A stretch of 64,000 bases of DNA from NCBI RefSeq assembly GCF_034427655.1, contig NZ_JAXOFX010000001.1:372001-436000 (forward strand), in the 5' to 3' direction. The notes below the pieces were generated by a model. It made no database searches. It saw nothing but the letters and a program-made list of their open reading frames with translations, and had not been told where the DNA came from. Position numbers and translations under genes: made by a program. This document shows, piece by piece, positions 56,669 to 64,000 of the stretch (positions are counted from its first letter, which is position 1; the number at the start of each line of letters is the position of its first letter). Origin of the DNA: Robertmurraya_A mangrovi. GTDB lineage: Bacteria > Bacillota > Bacilli > Bacillales > Cytobacillaceae.

Positions 56669-57487
56669 ATGCATATCGTCGTTTGTGTTAAGCAAGTGCC
56701 AGATACAAAAATCATTAAGATTAATCCTAAAACAAACACTCTCGACCGCAGAAGTGCACCAGCCATATTAAATCCTTATGACGCACATGCAGTACAAGAA
56801 GCTGTTAGAATTAAGGGTAATCTTGGTAAGGGGCATATCTCTGTTTTATCAATGGGGCCACCACAAGCTGTAGAAATCATCAAAAAAAGTGTAGAAATTG
56901 GTGCTGATGAAGGCTACTTAATATCAGATCGAGCCTTTGCCGGTGCAGACACCTTAGCTACAAGTTATGCACTATCTAAAGCACTGGATAAAATATCTGA
57001 AAATCAGTCCATTGATCTGATTATTTGTGGTAAGCATGCCATAGATGGAGACACAGGTCAAGTAGGTCCAGGTATTGCTAGGAGATTGGATATACCTCCA
57101 GTAACAAATGTTATAGAAGTATGTGAAGTAAATGAACAGGAAAGAACAGTCCTCATTAAGAGAAAGATTGTAAATGGATATGAGCTTCTCCAAGTGAATA
57201 TGCCTTGCTTATTAACCGTTGAAAAAGAAATAAATGACATTGAATATTCTCCTATGCCAAATATGATTAAGGCTGCTAGATATAAACCAATTATTTGGTC
57301 GGTTAATGATTTAAATGATGTAGATAAAACTCAACTTGGTTTAAAAGGCTCACCAACCATCGTAGGCAAAATGTTCTCACCACCAAAAGCCGAGGGAGGA
57401 AAGAGAATAGAGGGTACAACAGATGAACAAATCAGTCGGTTGATGGAAGTTCTTATGGAACAGAAAGAACTTTTTAATGTGAAGTGA
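56669..57487 (+). CDS. fixA: Electron-transfer flavoprotein beta subunit, FixA type
   Basis: A 272-residue ETF-beta-family protein beginning MHIVVCVKQVPDTKIIKINP. Further family signatures are LNPYDAHAVQEAVRIK near 31-46 and AIDGDTGQVGPGIARRL near 121-137, where bifurcating ETFs bind FAD. With FixB it forms the flavoprotein part of FixABCX, which oxidises NADH and splits the electrons between quinone and ferredoxin. Excellent AAGGAGG site. It is followed by fixB after 71 nt. Being next to fixB, fixC and fixX separates it from the beta-oxidation etfBA pair. Confidence 0.9.
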   Translation: MHIVVCVKQVPDTKIIKINPKTNTLDRRSAPAILNPYDAHAVQEAVRIKGNLGKGHISVLSMGPPQAVEIIKKSVEIGADEGYLISDRAFAGADTLATSYALSKALDKISENQSIDLIICGKHAIDGDTGQVGPGIARRLDIPPVTNVIEVCEVNEQERTVLIKRKIVNGYELLQVNMPCLLTVEKEINDIEYSPMPNMIKAARYKPIIWSVNDLNDVDKTQLGLKGSPTIVGKMFSPPKAEGGKRIEGTTDEQISRLMEVLMEQKELFNVK

Positions 57488-57558
57488 TACACAATAGTAT
57501 TTTTATTTGTCTAACTATGCTAAAAGGTTTAAATCTGCTTTGATTGGGGGCTTGCAAG

Positions 57559-58584
57559 ATGGAGGGATACCGCGGGGTTTGGGTATTCATTGAGCAAAAC
57601 GAAGGGGAAATAGAAGGTGTTTCTCTTGAACTTTTAGGTGCTGGGAGAAAACTAGCTGATAAGCTTGAAGTACCACTTGCTGGTGTCCTATTAGGAGATG
57701 GGGTAATACCGTTAAGTTCAAAGGTAATTTCATACGGAGCTGATAAAGTATATGTAATTGACCACCCTGTCCTCAAACACTATCGAACGGAATCATTTAT
57801 GAGGGGTGTTATCCAGTTAGCTGAAAAATATAAGCCGGAAATCTTTTTATATGGAGCGACTCCTAATGGAAAAGATTTAGCTAGTGCTGTTGCAACGGAT
57901 TTATGTACGGGTTTAACAGCAGACACGACCATGCTAGACGTCGATGTGGAGAAGAGATTACTAGAAGCTAGTCGACCAGCCTTTGGTGGAAACATTATGG
58001 CTACGATTCTATGTAAAAAACATCGTCCCCAAATGGCAACAGTACGTCCAAAAGTAATGAAAGCACTCGAGCCAGATGATCATAAGCAAGGTAGCATTAT
58101 TGAGGAAACGATATCACTCAAAGAAGAGGATATGCGCACAAAAGTAATTAATATTGTGAAGGATGTAACAAAAACAGCTAGTTTAGCGGAAGCACATGTT
58201 ATTGTTTGTGGTGGAAAAGGCATGGGAGATGTTCAAAACTTTCAATTAATACATGAATTAGCTGAGACGATTGGTGCTAGTGTAGGTGGAACTAGAGATG
58301 TAGTAGAAGCGGGTTGGCTGCCTCATGAATATCAAATCGGTCAGACTGGTGAAACGGTTACACCAAAAGTGTACTTCGCTATCGGTATCTCTGGAGCAAT
58401 CCAACATGTTGTTGGAATGAAAAACTCTGAACTCATTATTGCTATTAATAAAGACCCTAATGCACCTATATTTGATGTTGCCACATATGGAATTGTAGGC
58501 GACGCCTTGGAGATTGTACCAAAGTTAATTAAACAATTTAAAGAGATTCGTAAAGCTGAAGGCGGTGAGATTAGTTATGCCTGA
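57559..58584 (+). CDS. fixB: Electron-transfer flavoprotein alpha subunit, FixB type
   Basis: A 341-residue ETF-alpha-family protein. The N-terminal ETF domain (about 1-190, starting YRGVWVFIEQNEGEIEGVSLEL) is followed by the FAD domain at about 200-335: VIVCGGKGMGDVQNF near 212-226, VGGTRDVVEAGWLPHEYQIGQTG near 245-267, and YFAIGISGAIQHVVGMKNSE near 276-295. I start at ATG 57559; the frame opens five codons earlier at a TTG overlapping the GGGGG site. It overlaps fixC by 8 nt. Confidence 0.9.
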   Translation: MEGYRGVWVFIEQNEGEIEGVSLELLGAGRKLADKLEVPLAGVLLGDGVIPLSSKVISYGADKVYVIDHPVLKHYRTESFMRGVIQLAEKYKPEIFLYGATPNGKDLASAVATDLCTGLTADTTMLDVDVEKRLLEASRPAFGGNIMATILCKKHRPQMATVRPKVMKALEPDDHKQGSIIEETISLKEEDMRTKVINIVKDVTKTASLAEAHVIVCGGKGMGDVQNFQLIHELAETIGASVGGTRDVVEAGWLPHEYQIGQTGETVTPKVYFAIGISGAIQHVVGMKNSELIIAINKDPNAPIFDVATYGIVGDALEIVPKLIKQFKEIRKAEGGEISYA

Positions 58585-59872
58585 AAAATTTGATGTCATT
58601 GTTGTAGGGGCAGGCCCAGCAGGAACCTCTTGTGCATATACTTGTGCAAAGAATGGTTTAAAAGTATTACAGATTGAAAGAGGAGAATATCCTGGAAGTA
58701 AGAATGTAATGGGGGGTGTCCTTTATCGAAAACAAATGGAGGAAATCATTCCAGAGTTTTGGAAGGAAGCTCCATTAGAAAGACCAGTTATTGAACAACG
58801 GTTTTGGGCGATGGATAAAGAATCGACCATCACTTTTGGTTATAAAGGATTAGAATGGGGAGTTGAACCCTATAATAATTTTACTGTCTTAAGGGCGCCT
58901 TTTGATCAATGGTTTGCCAAAAAAGGAGTTAAAGAAGGTGTTCTACTTATTAATGAAACCGTAGTAACTGAGTGTATTGTAGAGAATGGAAAAGTAGTAG
59001 GTGTCAGAACAGACCGTCCAGACGGGGATGTATATGCCGATGTTGTCGTTTTAGCCGATGGAGTTAACTCCTTATTAGCAAAGTCTCTTGGCTTTCATAA
59101 GGAATTCAGACCAGATGAAGTAGCCTTAACGGTGATGGAAGTTATTAATCTTTCAAAAGATAAAATCAATGACCGCTTTAATCTAGAAGATAATCAAGGC
59201 TGTACGATCGAGATTTTTGGAGATTCAACGAAAGGAAATCTTGGAACCGCTTTCATCTATACGAATAAGGAGAGTGTCAATATTGGTGTAGGAACGACGC
59301 TTTCTAGTATGATCAAAGCCAAGTTAAAGCCTTATGATTTACTAGATTATTTAAAAACCCATCCGATGGTTAAGCCACTGCTGTCTGGAGGGGAATCTGC
59401 AGAATATTTAGCTCATCTTATCCCTGAAGGTGGATACCGTTCTGTACCTAGAGTGGCAGGCAACGGCGTACTGGTTGTAGGAGATGCAGCACAATTAGTA
59501 AATGCCATACACAGGGAAGGATCCAACATGGCAATGGCATCAGGTAAAATGGCCGCAGAAGCAGTCATTCGGGCAAAAGAACGAGAAGATTACAGTGAAT
59601 CTTGCTTAAATCATTACCGTGAAGCACTGTATGAAAGCTTTATTATAAAAGATTTAGAAAAATATAAAGACGCAGCCCACACGTTTGAGCATTACCCGCA
59701 ATATTTTAAAGATTATATACCGATGATCAATAAAGCAGCAAGCAAGTTCTTTACTGTCGATGGTACTCCCAAAAGAGATAAACAAAAACAGATTATGCGT
59801 AGCATAACTGGTGAAAAAGGAACCTTTAAAGTGATACAGGATATGTATCGTGCTTGGAAGGCGGTGAAATAA
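58577..59872 (+). CDS. fixC: Flavoprotein-ubiquinone oxidoreductase homologue FixC
   Basis: A 431-residue FAD-dependent oxidoreductase of the ETF-QO/GG-reductase group. The dinucleotide fold is at the N-terminus (DVIVVGAGPAGTSCAYTCAK near 5-24), and a second FAD motif VLVVGDAAQLVNAIHREGSN lies near 298-317. FixC is the quinone-reducing branch of the FixABCX complex at the membrane. I start at ATG 58577 following GGCGGTGAGA; the GTG at 58565 lies within that site. The stop overlaps fixX (TAATG). Confidence 0.92.
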   Translation: MPEKFDVIVVGAGPAGTSCAYTCAKNGLKVLQIERGEYPGSKNVMGGVLYRKQMEEIIPEFWKEAPLERPVIEQRFWAMDKESTITFGYKGLEWGVEPYNNFTVLRAPFDQWFAKKGVKEGVLLINETVVTECIVENGKVVGVRTDRPDGDVYADVVVLADGVNSLLAKSLGFHKEFRPDEVALTVMEVINLSKDKINDRFNLEDNQGCTIEIFGDSTKGNLGTAFIYTNKESVNIGVGTTLSSMIKAKLKPYDLLDYLKTHPMVKPLLSGGESAEYLAHLIPEGGYRSVPRVAGNGVLVVGDAAQLVNAIHREGSNMAMASGKMAAEAVIRAKEREDYSESCLNHYREALYESFIIKDLEKYKDAAHTFEHYPQYFKDYIPMINKAASKFFTVDGTPKRDKQKQIMRSITGEKGTFKVIQDMYRAWKAVK

Positions 59873-60156
59873 TGTCAACAAAAAACATCGAGGAAAAACA
59901 ATATTTACTGCGATTTAAATGCGATACTAAATCTCATTTAACCGTTTTAGATCACGATGTTTGTATGACTCAATGTCCTGATAAAATTTGTACGATCTTC
60001 TGTCCAGCGGAAGTGTATAAATGGGAAGGTACAAGAATGCAGGTTGGTTACGAAGGCTGCCATGAGTGCGGAAGCTGCCGAATAGGATGCCCCTATCAAA
60101 ATATTAAGTGGGAATATCCAAAGGGCGGGCATGGGATTGTTTTTAGGTTAGCATAA
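59872..60156 (+). CDS. fixX: Ferredoxin-like protein FixX
   Basis: A 94-residue iron-sulfur protein that completes FixABCX, receiving electrons next to FixC. Cysteine sets are CMTQCPDKICTIFCP near 26-40 and CHECGSCRIGCP near 60-71, the latter a standard [4Fe-4S] motif. The NIKWEYPKGGHGI ending is typical of FixX and of the C-terminal domain of ETF-QO. I start at ATG 59872, coupled to the fixC stop, with GGCGGTGAAAT upstream. A terminator closes the operon. Confidence 0.92.
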   Translation: MSTKNIEEKQYLLRFKCDTKSHLTVLDHDVCMTQCPDKICTIFCPAEVYKWEGTRMQVGYEGCHECGSCRIGCPYQNIKWEYPKGGHGIVFRLA

Positions 60157-60178
60157 TGAGATAGAAACTTTGCCTACA

Positions 60179-60219
60179 TGAGCACGCCAAAAATTAGTTG
60201 GGGTGCTTTTTTATTTATT
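60179..60219 (+). terminator. Rho-independent terminator after fixABCX
   Basis: AGCACGCCAA/TTGGGGTGCT with one wobble and an 8-nt loop, then TTTTTATTTATT. Confidence 0.82.
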
Positions 60220-60373
60220 CGAAATTTAAAGATTAGGTGCATGTCCACTAGTATAGTTTAAACCGTTTGTTTCGTTGTCTTCACTTCATTTGATTAGTCA
60301 TAAGGAACTATATGTATGGAATTTCACATAGAAGGGGAAAAAGAAATGTGGTGCATGGAAGAAGGGGAATTAT

Positions 60374-60694
60374 TTAGCTTATTCTCTCTTTAAGATTTAC
60401 AAAAACGAACTCTTGATTACGAATGTTCTGTTCTATCTCTCTAGCAGACTCACATGCTTTATGGAAGCAATCATAGCTTTCAGTTGAATACGGTTCTTCT
60501 AGCCACTCAAAACTTCCTTCACTGTCTGCTGGGTACACAACAACCTTCCATATATAATATTCTTTCTGACTGTCTTTCAATCTTCCTGACAAAGCAATTA
60601 ACCAATGTGTGTAATTTGCATCCACTACGGTCGATAGGTTATCGATAGGAATTAAGGCTGTTTGGTAAAAATCCCGATAATGATGATCAAACAT
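60374..60694 (-). CDS. Hypothetical protein (106 aa), unrecognised
   Basis: A 106-residue soluble acidic protein rich in Tyr and Trp, with no signal peptide, membrane segment or known motif. A strong AAAGGAGGG ribosome binding site precedes the ATG, so it is probably real. It is divergent from the hemerythrin gene and shares its 240-nt upstream region, where an FNR-type box lies. The middle segment WKVVVYPADSEGSFEWLEEP suggests a mixed alpha/beta fold. I do not assign a function. Confidence 0.65.
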   Translation of the reverse strand: MFDHHYRDFYQTALIPIDNLSTVVDANYTHWLIALSGRLKDSQKEYYIWKVVVYPADSEGSFEWLEEPYSTESYDCFHKACESAREIEQNIRNQEFVFVNLKERIS

Positions 60695-60852
60695 TAAAAT
60701 CCCTCCTTTTCATTAGTCATAAATAGTAAGGAGCATCTATTACCATTATTATATGTAGAAAAAGCAAAAGTTACCTTTAAATTGTTAAAATTTTTCGAAA
60801 AGTTAGACCGCTTATATTTGCTTCTGTACTTAGTTATACATAATGGTTAGAT

Positions 60853-60868
60853 TGTGACTTCAATCACT
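60853..60868 (+). promoter_or_regulatory. FNR box before the hemerythrin gene
   Basis: TGTGACTTCAATCACT matches TGTGA-N6-TCACA at 9 of 10 positions. It ends 21 nt before a perfect TATAAT, giving a box centred at -41.5 from a start near 60902. No good -35 hexamer is present. Confidence 0.75.
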
Positions 60869-60889
60869 ACAGAGGTTGTTTAATCCAAT

Positions 60890-60895
60890 TATAAT
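60890..60895 (+). promoter_or_regulatory. -10 element of the FNR-dependent hemerythrin promoter
   Basis: Perfect TATAAT placed as required for class II FNR activation, about 43 nt before the start codon. Confidence 0.65.
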
Positions 60896-60937
60896 AACAT
60901 TATACAAATTACTTATAGTTGGAAAGGGGATCTCAAC

Positions 60938-61465
60938 ATGCAAGGATGTATGAGTTCGATGATTGGTAATCAACCCGTTAAACTTTGTGTAGGTCTACAG
61001 CAATTGAAAGAAGAGCACCCTCCGCTTTTAGATATGTTAGAGACGTTATTAAATATTAGTGAAAATGTAGAGACATTTGAAAATTCAGAGAAAGAATTTA
61101 ATCAATTAATTCAGTCTGTAAACGAATTTATATTGGGGTTAGATCCACATTCTGAACGAGAAGAAGGAGTATTGTTTCCAATGATGGCTGCATATATTGG
61201 CAAAGAAATGGGTCCGATTGCAGTTATGGAATATGAACATGACCAAGCTAAGTCGCTAATTGGAGAATTTATTAAACAAACGAAAAAAGATATCAAGTTT
61301 ACGAGAGAAGAACAAATAAAACTTGCTAGCTTAATTAAACAGGCTAACTACATCTTAGTCGAACACTTTTCTAAGGAAGAGAATGTTCTTTTTCCAATGG
61401 CAGAAAGTATGCTAAGTGAAGAGGAAAAGGAAGAACTATTAACGAAAATTAATGTGATTAGATAA
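60938..61465 (+). CDS. Hemerythrin-like domain protein
   Basis: A 175-residue four-helix di-iron protein of the HHE hemerythrin family. Probable iron ligands are His27, His71 with Glu75 (HSERE), His101 (EYEHDQ), and His143 with Glu147 (HFSKE). Such proteins bind oxygen or nitric oxide, or help repair iron-sulfur clusters (RIC/ScdA group); the N-terminal DUF1858-type domain of ScdA is absent. Its FNR-type promoter indicates induction when oxygen is low, pointing to NO or oxygen handling at the aerobic/anaerobic shift. The exact ligand is inferred. AAGGGGATC site; terminator follows. Confidence 0.87.
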   Translation: MQGCMSSMIGNQPVKLCVGLQQLKEEHPPLLDMLETLLNISENVETFENSEKEFNQLIQSVNEFILGLDPHSEREEGVLFPMMAAYIGKEMGPIAVMEYEHDQAKSLIGEFIKQTKKDIKFTREEQIKLASLIKQANYILVEHFSKEENVLFPMAESMLSEEEKEELLTKINVIR

Positions 61466-61480
61466 TGTTATTTAATGGAT

Positions 61481-61520
61481 AAAGAAGAAGCTGCCACATG
61501 ACAGCTTCTTCTTCTTTATT
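61481..61520. terminator. Bidirectional terminator, hemerythrin / MFS exporter gene
   Basis: AAAGAAGAAGCTG.C/ACAGCTTCTTCTTCTTT with a short loop, between convergent genes. Confidence 0.85.
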
Positions 61521-62758
61521 TATTCTTGACTATACAACTCAGCGATTTTTTTATCAGATGGAAGGGATAAGGTTAATAACCCTAATAGAGGTAAGAATCC
61601 GGTTAAAATAATGGTAGTTGATAAACCGATTAAGTCAATTAAATATCCAAGTACAATTGAACCTAAGGCTCCCATTCCGAATGCTAAGCCAACCGTTAAA
61701 CCTGCCATTGTTCCGATTTTACCTGGTACTAGTTCTTGAGCATAAACAACAGTTACACTGAAGCTTGACATCAAGATAAATCCACTAATCGTTAAGAGTA
61801 TTAAAGCAAGGGAAGAAGGGACAAATGGAATCAAGATAGATAACGGTGCCGTGCTGATCATGGACAAAAAGATAATATTCTTTTTTCCAAATCGATCAGC
61901 CAGTGGGCCGCCAAAAAATGTTCCAAAAGCTCCTGCTACTAGGAAAGCAAAAAGGTAAATCTGTGCTTGAGTGATGGTGAATGAATATTTGTCAATTGCA
62001 TAAAACGTATAAAAATTAGTAATTCCTGAAATATACCATGATCGAGCAAAAATTAAGAACAAAATAATAAATAGATAAAAACCGATTTGTTTGGATAGTG
62101 CCTTTTGATGAGAAGTTGGACTAGATTTTTTTCCTTTAGAAATGGTTTCTATACGTAGTTTATTAGAATACCAATTAGCAATATAGATTAATAGCCCAAT
62201 AGCAATTGCTGCAACTATCGTGAACCAAGCGGCTCCAATCTGACCTAGAGGTACTAAAATTAAAGCAGTAATTAGTGGAGCTAATGCCTGACCGGAATTT
62301 CCCCCCACTTGATAAATGGATTGAGCAAGCCCTCTTCTGGCGCCAGCAGCCATATAGACTACCCTTGAGCCTTCTGGATGAAAGATGGATGACCCTAAAC
62401 CTATAAGTAAAACAGATAATACAATCAATTCAAAGCTTGGTGCAAGGGATAATCCAATAATACCGAAAAAGGTAAAGGTTAAAGCTAGTGGCAAAGCAAA
62501 AGGCATCGGTCTCTTATCAGTTGCCATCCCAATGACAGGCTGCATAACGGATGACACAATATTCAATGAAAATCCAATAATACCGAGTTGTGTGAAAGTT
62601 AACCCCATCGACTTTTCTAATATCGGAAACATAGCAGGAATTATAGCTTGAATAGAGTCATTTAATAAATGGCACAAACCAATGATAAATAAAATTTTAT
62701 AACTAGTTTTTGCTTGAGAATTTTCTATCGGTCTTGACGCAACGGCTGTTCCACTCAT
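61520..62758 (-). CDS. MFS transporter, fosmidomycin-resistance (Fsr) type
   Basis: A 412-residue twelve-helix major facilitator. The first helix region IIGLCHLLNDSIQAIIPAMF near 26-45 and the later IGLGSSIFHPEGSRVVYMAA near 117-136 are characteristic of the Fsr group, whose E. coli member exports fosmidomycin. SIYQVGGNSGQALAPLI near 147-163 also fits. Native substrate is unknown. I start at ATG 62758, 10 nt after GAGGAG; a TTG six codons upstream overlaps that site. Monocistronic. Confidence 0.85.
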   Translation of the reverse strand: MSGTAVASRPIENSQAKTSYKILFIIGLCHLLNDSIQAIIPAMFPILEKSMGLTFTQLGIIGFSLNIVSSVMQPVIGMATDKRPMPFALPLALTFTFFGIIGLSLAPSFELIVLSVLLIGLGSSIFHPEGSRVVYMAAGARRGLAQSIYQVGGNSGQALAPLITALILVPLGQIGAAWFTIVAAIAIGLLIYIANWYSNKLRIETISKGKKSSPTSHQKALSKQIGFYLFIILFLIFARSWYISGITNFYTFYAIDKYSFTITQAQIYLFAFLVAGAFGTFFGGPLADRFGKKNIIFLSMISTAPLSILIPFVPSSLALILLTISGFILMSSFSVTVVYAQELVPGKIGTMAGLTVGLAFGMGALGSIVLGYLIDLIGLSTTIILTGFLPLLGLLTLSLPSDKKIAELYSQE

Positions 62759-62924
62759 GTGTTTATTTCTCCTCAATTTTTCTGGATTCTTTATGGAATT
62801 ATTCTACTAGAAATTATGGAATTTCAAAACCATTTTATTTCGATTTCCTAAAAAAATGAATGTGATTACTACTTTTTATTTTATTAGGATATAATGGAAA
62901 AAAATGAAGGGAGGGTACTTACTC

Positions 62925-63923
62925 ATGGAGAAAACAGTTGACTTAGTATTTACAGATGATATTAAGCTAGAGTTCTTAAAGCGATTCTCACTGGAACCAG
63001 AGTTTAAGAAGCTTGGAGACTTTGAGAATTATGTTTACGAAGTTTATAAGGAAGGAACTCCATTTATTTTAAGAGTGACACACAGTTCTCATCGAGATAA
63101 AGCAGACCTTCTATCTGAACTGGATTGGATGAATTATTTAAACGATAAAGGTGTAAATGTGCCAAAGTGTTATTTGTCCCCAAATAATGAGTTTGTAGAA
63201 ACGTTACAAGCAAGTGACGGAACGTATTTTTTCGGAAGCTTATTTTCAAAGGCACAAGGGGAACCTGTAAAAGTAAATGATGATGAAAAATTTAATCCCA
63301 AACTTTTCTATGCATGGGGAAAAACAATCGGTAAAATGCACCATGAAACGATTCAATATACTCTTCCGGAAAATGTTAAGAAAAGACCACAATGGGACGA
63401 TGATGATTTACTAAATGTAGAGGATTATATATCATCAGAGGAGCAAAGCATTATCAAAAATGCTCAGGAATTATTAGTTGAGTTGAAATCATTGCCAAAG
63501 ACGAAGGAGAATTATGGGTTAATACATACAGATATCCACTCTGGGAACTTTTTCTTTGATGGTCATGAAATTCATGTTTTTGATTTTGATGATTGTAGTT
63601 ACCAATGGTTTACTTCTGATATTGCGATACCAGTATATTATTCAGTGTTATACCGATATCCAAATGGAAATCAAGAAGAACGTAACCGTTTTGGGAATAT
63701 GTATCTCGAGTCGTTTATCGAAGGATATGAAACAGAACATAAACTGCCTGATGGATGGAAAGAACAGTTACCGTTATTTATGAGACTTAGGGATGTTGTA
63801 TTATACGCTGTATTCCATAAAAAGATTGCTCCTGAGGACAGGAATGAAAGAATCTTAGCACTGATGAGTGAAATTAAAATGAGAGTAGAAAATAAAGAAG
63901 CCATTATTGATGTGAATGTGTAA
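62925..63923 (+). CDS. APH-family phosphotransferase (RdoA/aminoglycoside kinase-like)
   Basis: A 332-residue protein-kinase-like phosphotransferase. N-lobe ATP-binding residues lie in YVYEVYKEGTPFILRVTHSS near 37-56. The catalytic loop is YGLIHTDIHSGNFFFDG near 194-210, with the HxDxxxxN signature, and the metal-binding VFDFDDCSYQW near 216-226. The family includes antibiotic kinases, choline/homoserine kinases and stress kinases; Bacillaceae paralogues such as YtmP or YerI have no settled substrate, and resistance should not be assumed. I start at ATG 62925 after GGGAGGG; the frame opens at 62904. Confidence 0.8.
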   Translation: MEKTVDLVFTDDIKLEFLKRFSLEPEFKKLGDFENYVYEVYKEGTPFILRVTHSSHRDKADLLSELDWMNYLNDKGVNVPKCYLSPNNEFVETLQASDGTYFFGSLFSKAQGEPVKVNDDEKFNPKLFYAWGKTIGKMHHETIQYTLPENVKKRPQWDDDDLLNVEDYISSEEQSIIKNAQELLVELKSLPKTKENYGLIHTDIHSGNFFFDGHEIHVFDFDDCSYQWFTSDIAIPVYYSVLYRYPNGNQEERNRFGNMYLESFIEGYETEHKLPDGWKEQLPLFMRLRDVVLYAVFHKKIAPEDRNERILALMSEIKMRVENKEAIIDVNV

Positions 63924-63925
63924 AT

Positions 63926-63958
63926 AAAAAAAAGTGAAGGAGCTCCTTCACTTTTTTT
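63926..63958. terminator. Bidirectional terminator, APH-like gene / histidine kinase gene
   Basis: AAAAAAAGTGAAGGAGCTCCTTCACTTTTTTT is a perfect palindrome centred on GAGCTC. Confidence 0.88.
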
Positions 63959-64000
63959 ACTGTTTTATTAGAGGTAAAGTAATGGTTACCGTTGTTCCTT
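63957..64000 (-). CDS. C-terminal end of a probable sensor histidine kinase (partial)
   Basis: Only the last 13 codons are in the window. They read GTTVTITLPLIKQ, the usual final strand of a HATPase_c domain (GxGTxVxIxLPL), right before the shared terminator. A two-component sensor kinase is likely, but the call rests on this short tail. Confidence 0.5.
   Translation of the reverse strand, partial: GTTVTITLPLIKQ

Noticed and set aside
60316..60393. A 25-codon open frame after fixX with a start at 60316
   Set aside because: The upstream GGAACT is weak and it overlaps the end of the convergent 106-residue gene; no evidence of translation.
62925..63923. Reading the APH-like gene as an aminoglycoside resistance determinant
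   Set aside because: The catalytic motifs are shared by many housekeeping kinases of this fold and nothing nearby suggests a mobile resistance context.
1..64000. CRISPR arrays, tRNA/rRNA genes, insertion sequences, prophage or integrase genes
   Set aside because: No regularly spaced direct repeats, tRNA-like cloverleaf sequence, transposase, integrase or terminase was recognised anywhere in the window.

Overview
This is a 64 kb stretch of an AT-rich, endospore-forming Gram-positive chromosome, almost certainly a member of the Bacillaceae. The evidence is an alpha/beta-type small acid-soluble spore protein, a Spo0E-like phosphatase, a sporulation-type PAS histidine kinase, SigI/RsgI, LutABC, YsfBCD-type glycolate oxidase, a complete-looking mtn branch with two SAM riboswitches, and strong AGGAGG-type ribosome binding sites. 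No tRNA, rRNA, CRISPR array, transposase, integrase or phage gene is visible. It reads as ordinary core chromosome with a few less common modules.

Layout. 1-1.7 kb: a thiamine-precursor ABC importer operon (minus strand; permease cut by the window edge) behind a TPP riboswitch with attenuator. 1.7-5.6 kb: TetR regulator, sirtuin deacylase, NupC nucleoside permease, YfhP-like membrane hydrolase. 5.8-15.9 kb: release factor 3, an EAL phosphodiesterase with a GNAT enzyme, NhaC antiporter, SwrC-type RND exporter, a small membrane protein, TerC. 16-19.7 kb: a secreted DUF5667 protein next to sigI-rsgI, then a spore SASP. 19.8-26.2 kb: glycolate oxidase glcD-glcF with its CdaR-type regulator, a KtrD-like K+ channel, a DUF3905-like protein and two tiny basic genes. 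26-34 kb: a B12-binding radical SAM protein and the lactate regulon (lutP, lutR, lutABC) with matching operators. 35.7-39 kb: a two-gene 2-oxoacid:ferredoxin oxidoreductase. 39-45 kb: chemoreceptor, histidine kinase, Ogt, ArsR-DUF2087 regulator. 44.7-51.8 kb: methionine salvage (mtnK, mtnU, mtnE, mtnWXBD). 52-56 kb: EamA exporter, Spo0E-like, PilZ, YitT, ZIP. 56.7-60.2 kb: fixABCX. 60.4-64 kb: an unrecognised protein, hemerythrin, Fsr-type MFS exporter, APH-like kinase, and the tail of a probable histidine kinase.

How it fits together. The most interesting thread is low-potential electron metabolism under oxygen limitation. The 2-oxoacid:ferredoxin oxidoreductase operon and the hemerythrin gene both carry an FNR-type box (TGTGA-N6-TCACA class) exactly 21 nt upstream of a good -10 hexamer, the class II activator geometry. 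A complete fixABCX operon, which can also reduce ferredoxin, lies 18 kb away with its own large dyad. The second thread is cell-envelope stress: the DUF5667 gene and sigI both have SigI-like promoters sharing TAGCGTA at the -10. Other regulatory signals read directly from the DNA include LutR dyads, TetR operators at two loci, 0A boxes before the Spo0E-like gene, and many Rho-independent terminators. All functions are inferred from sequence recognition alone; no searches were run.
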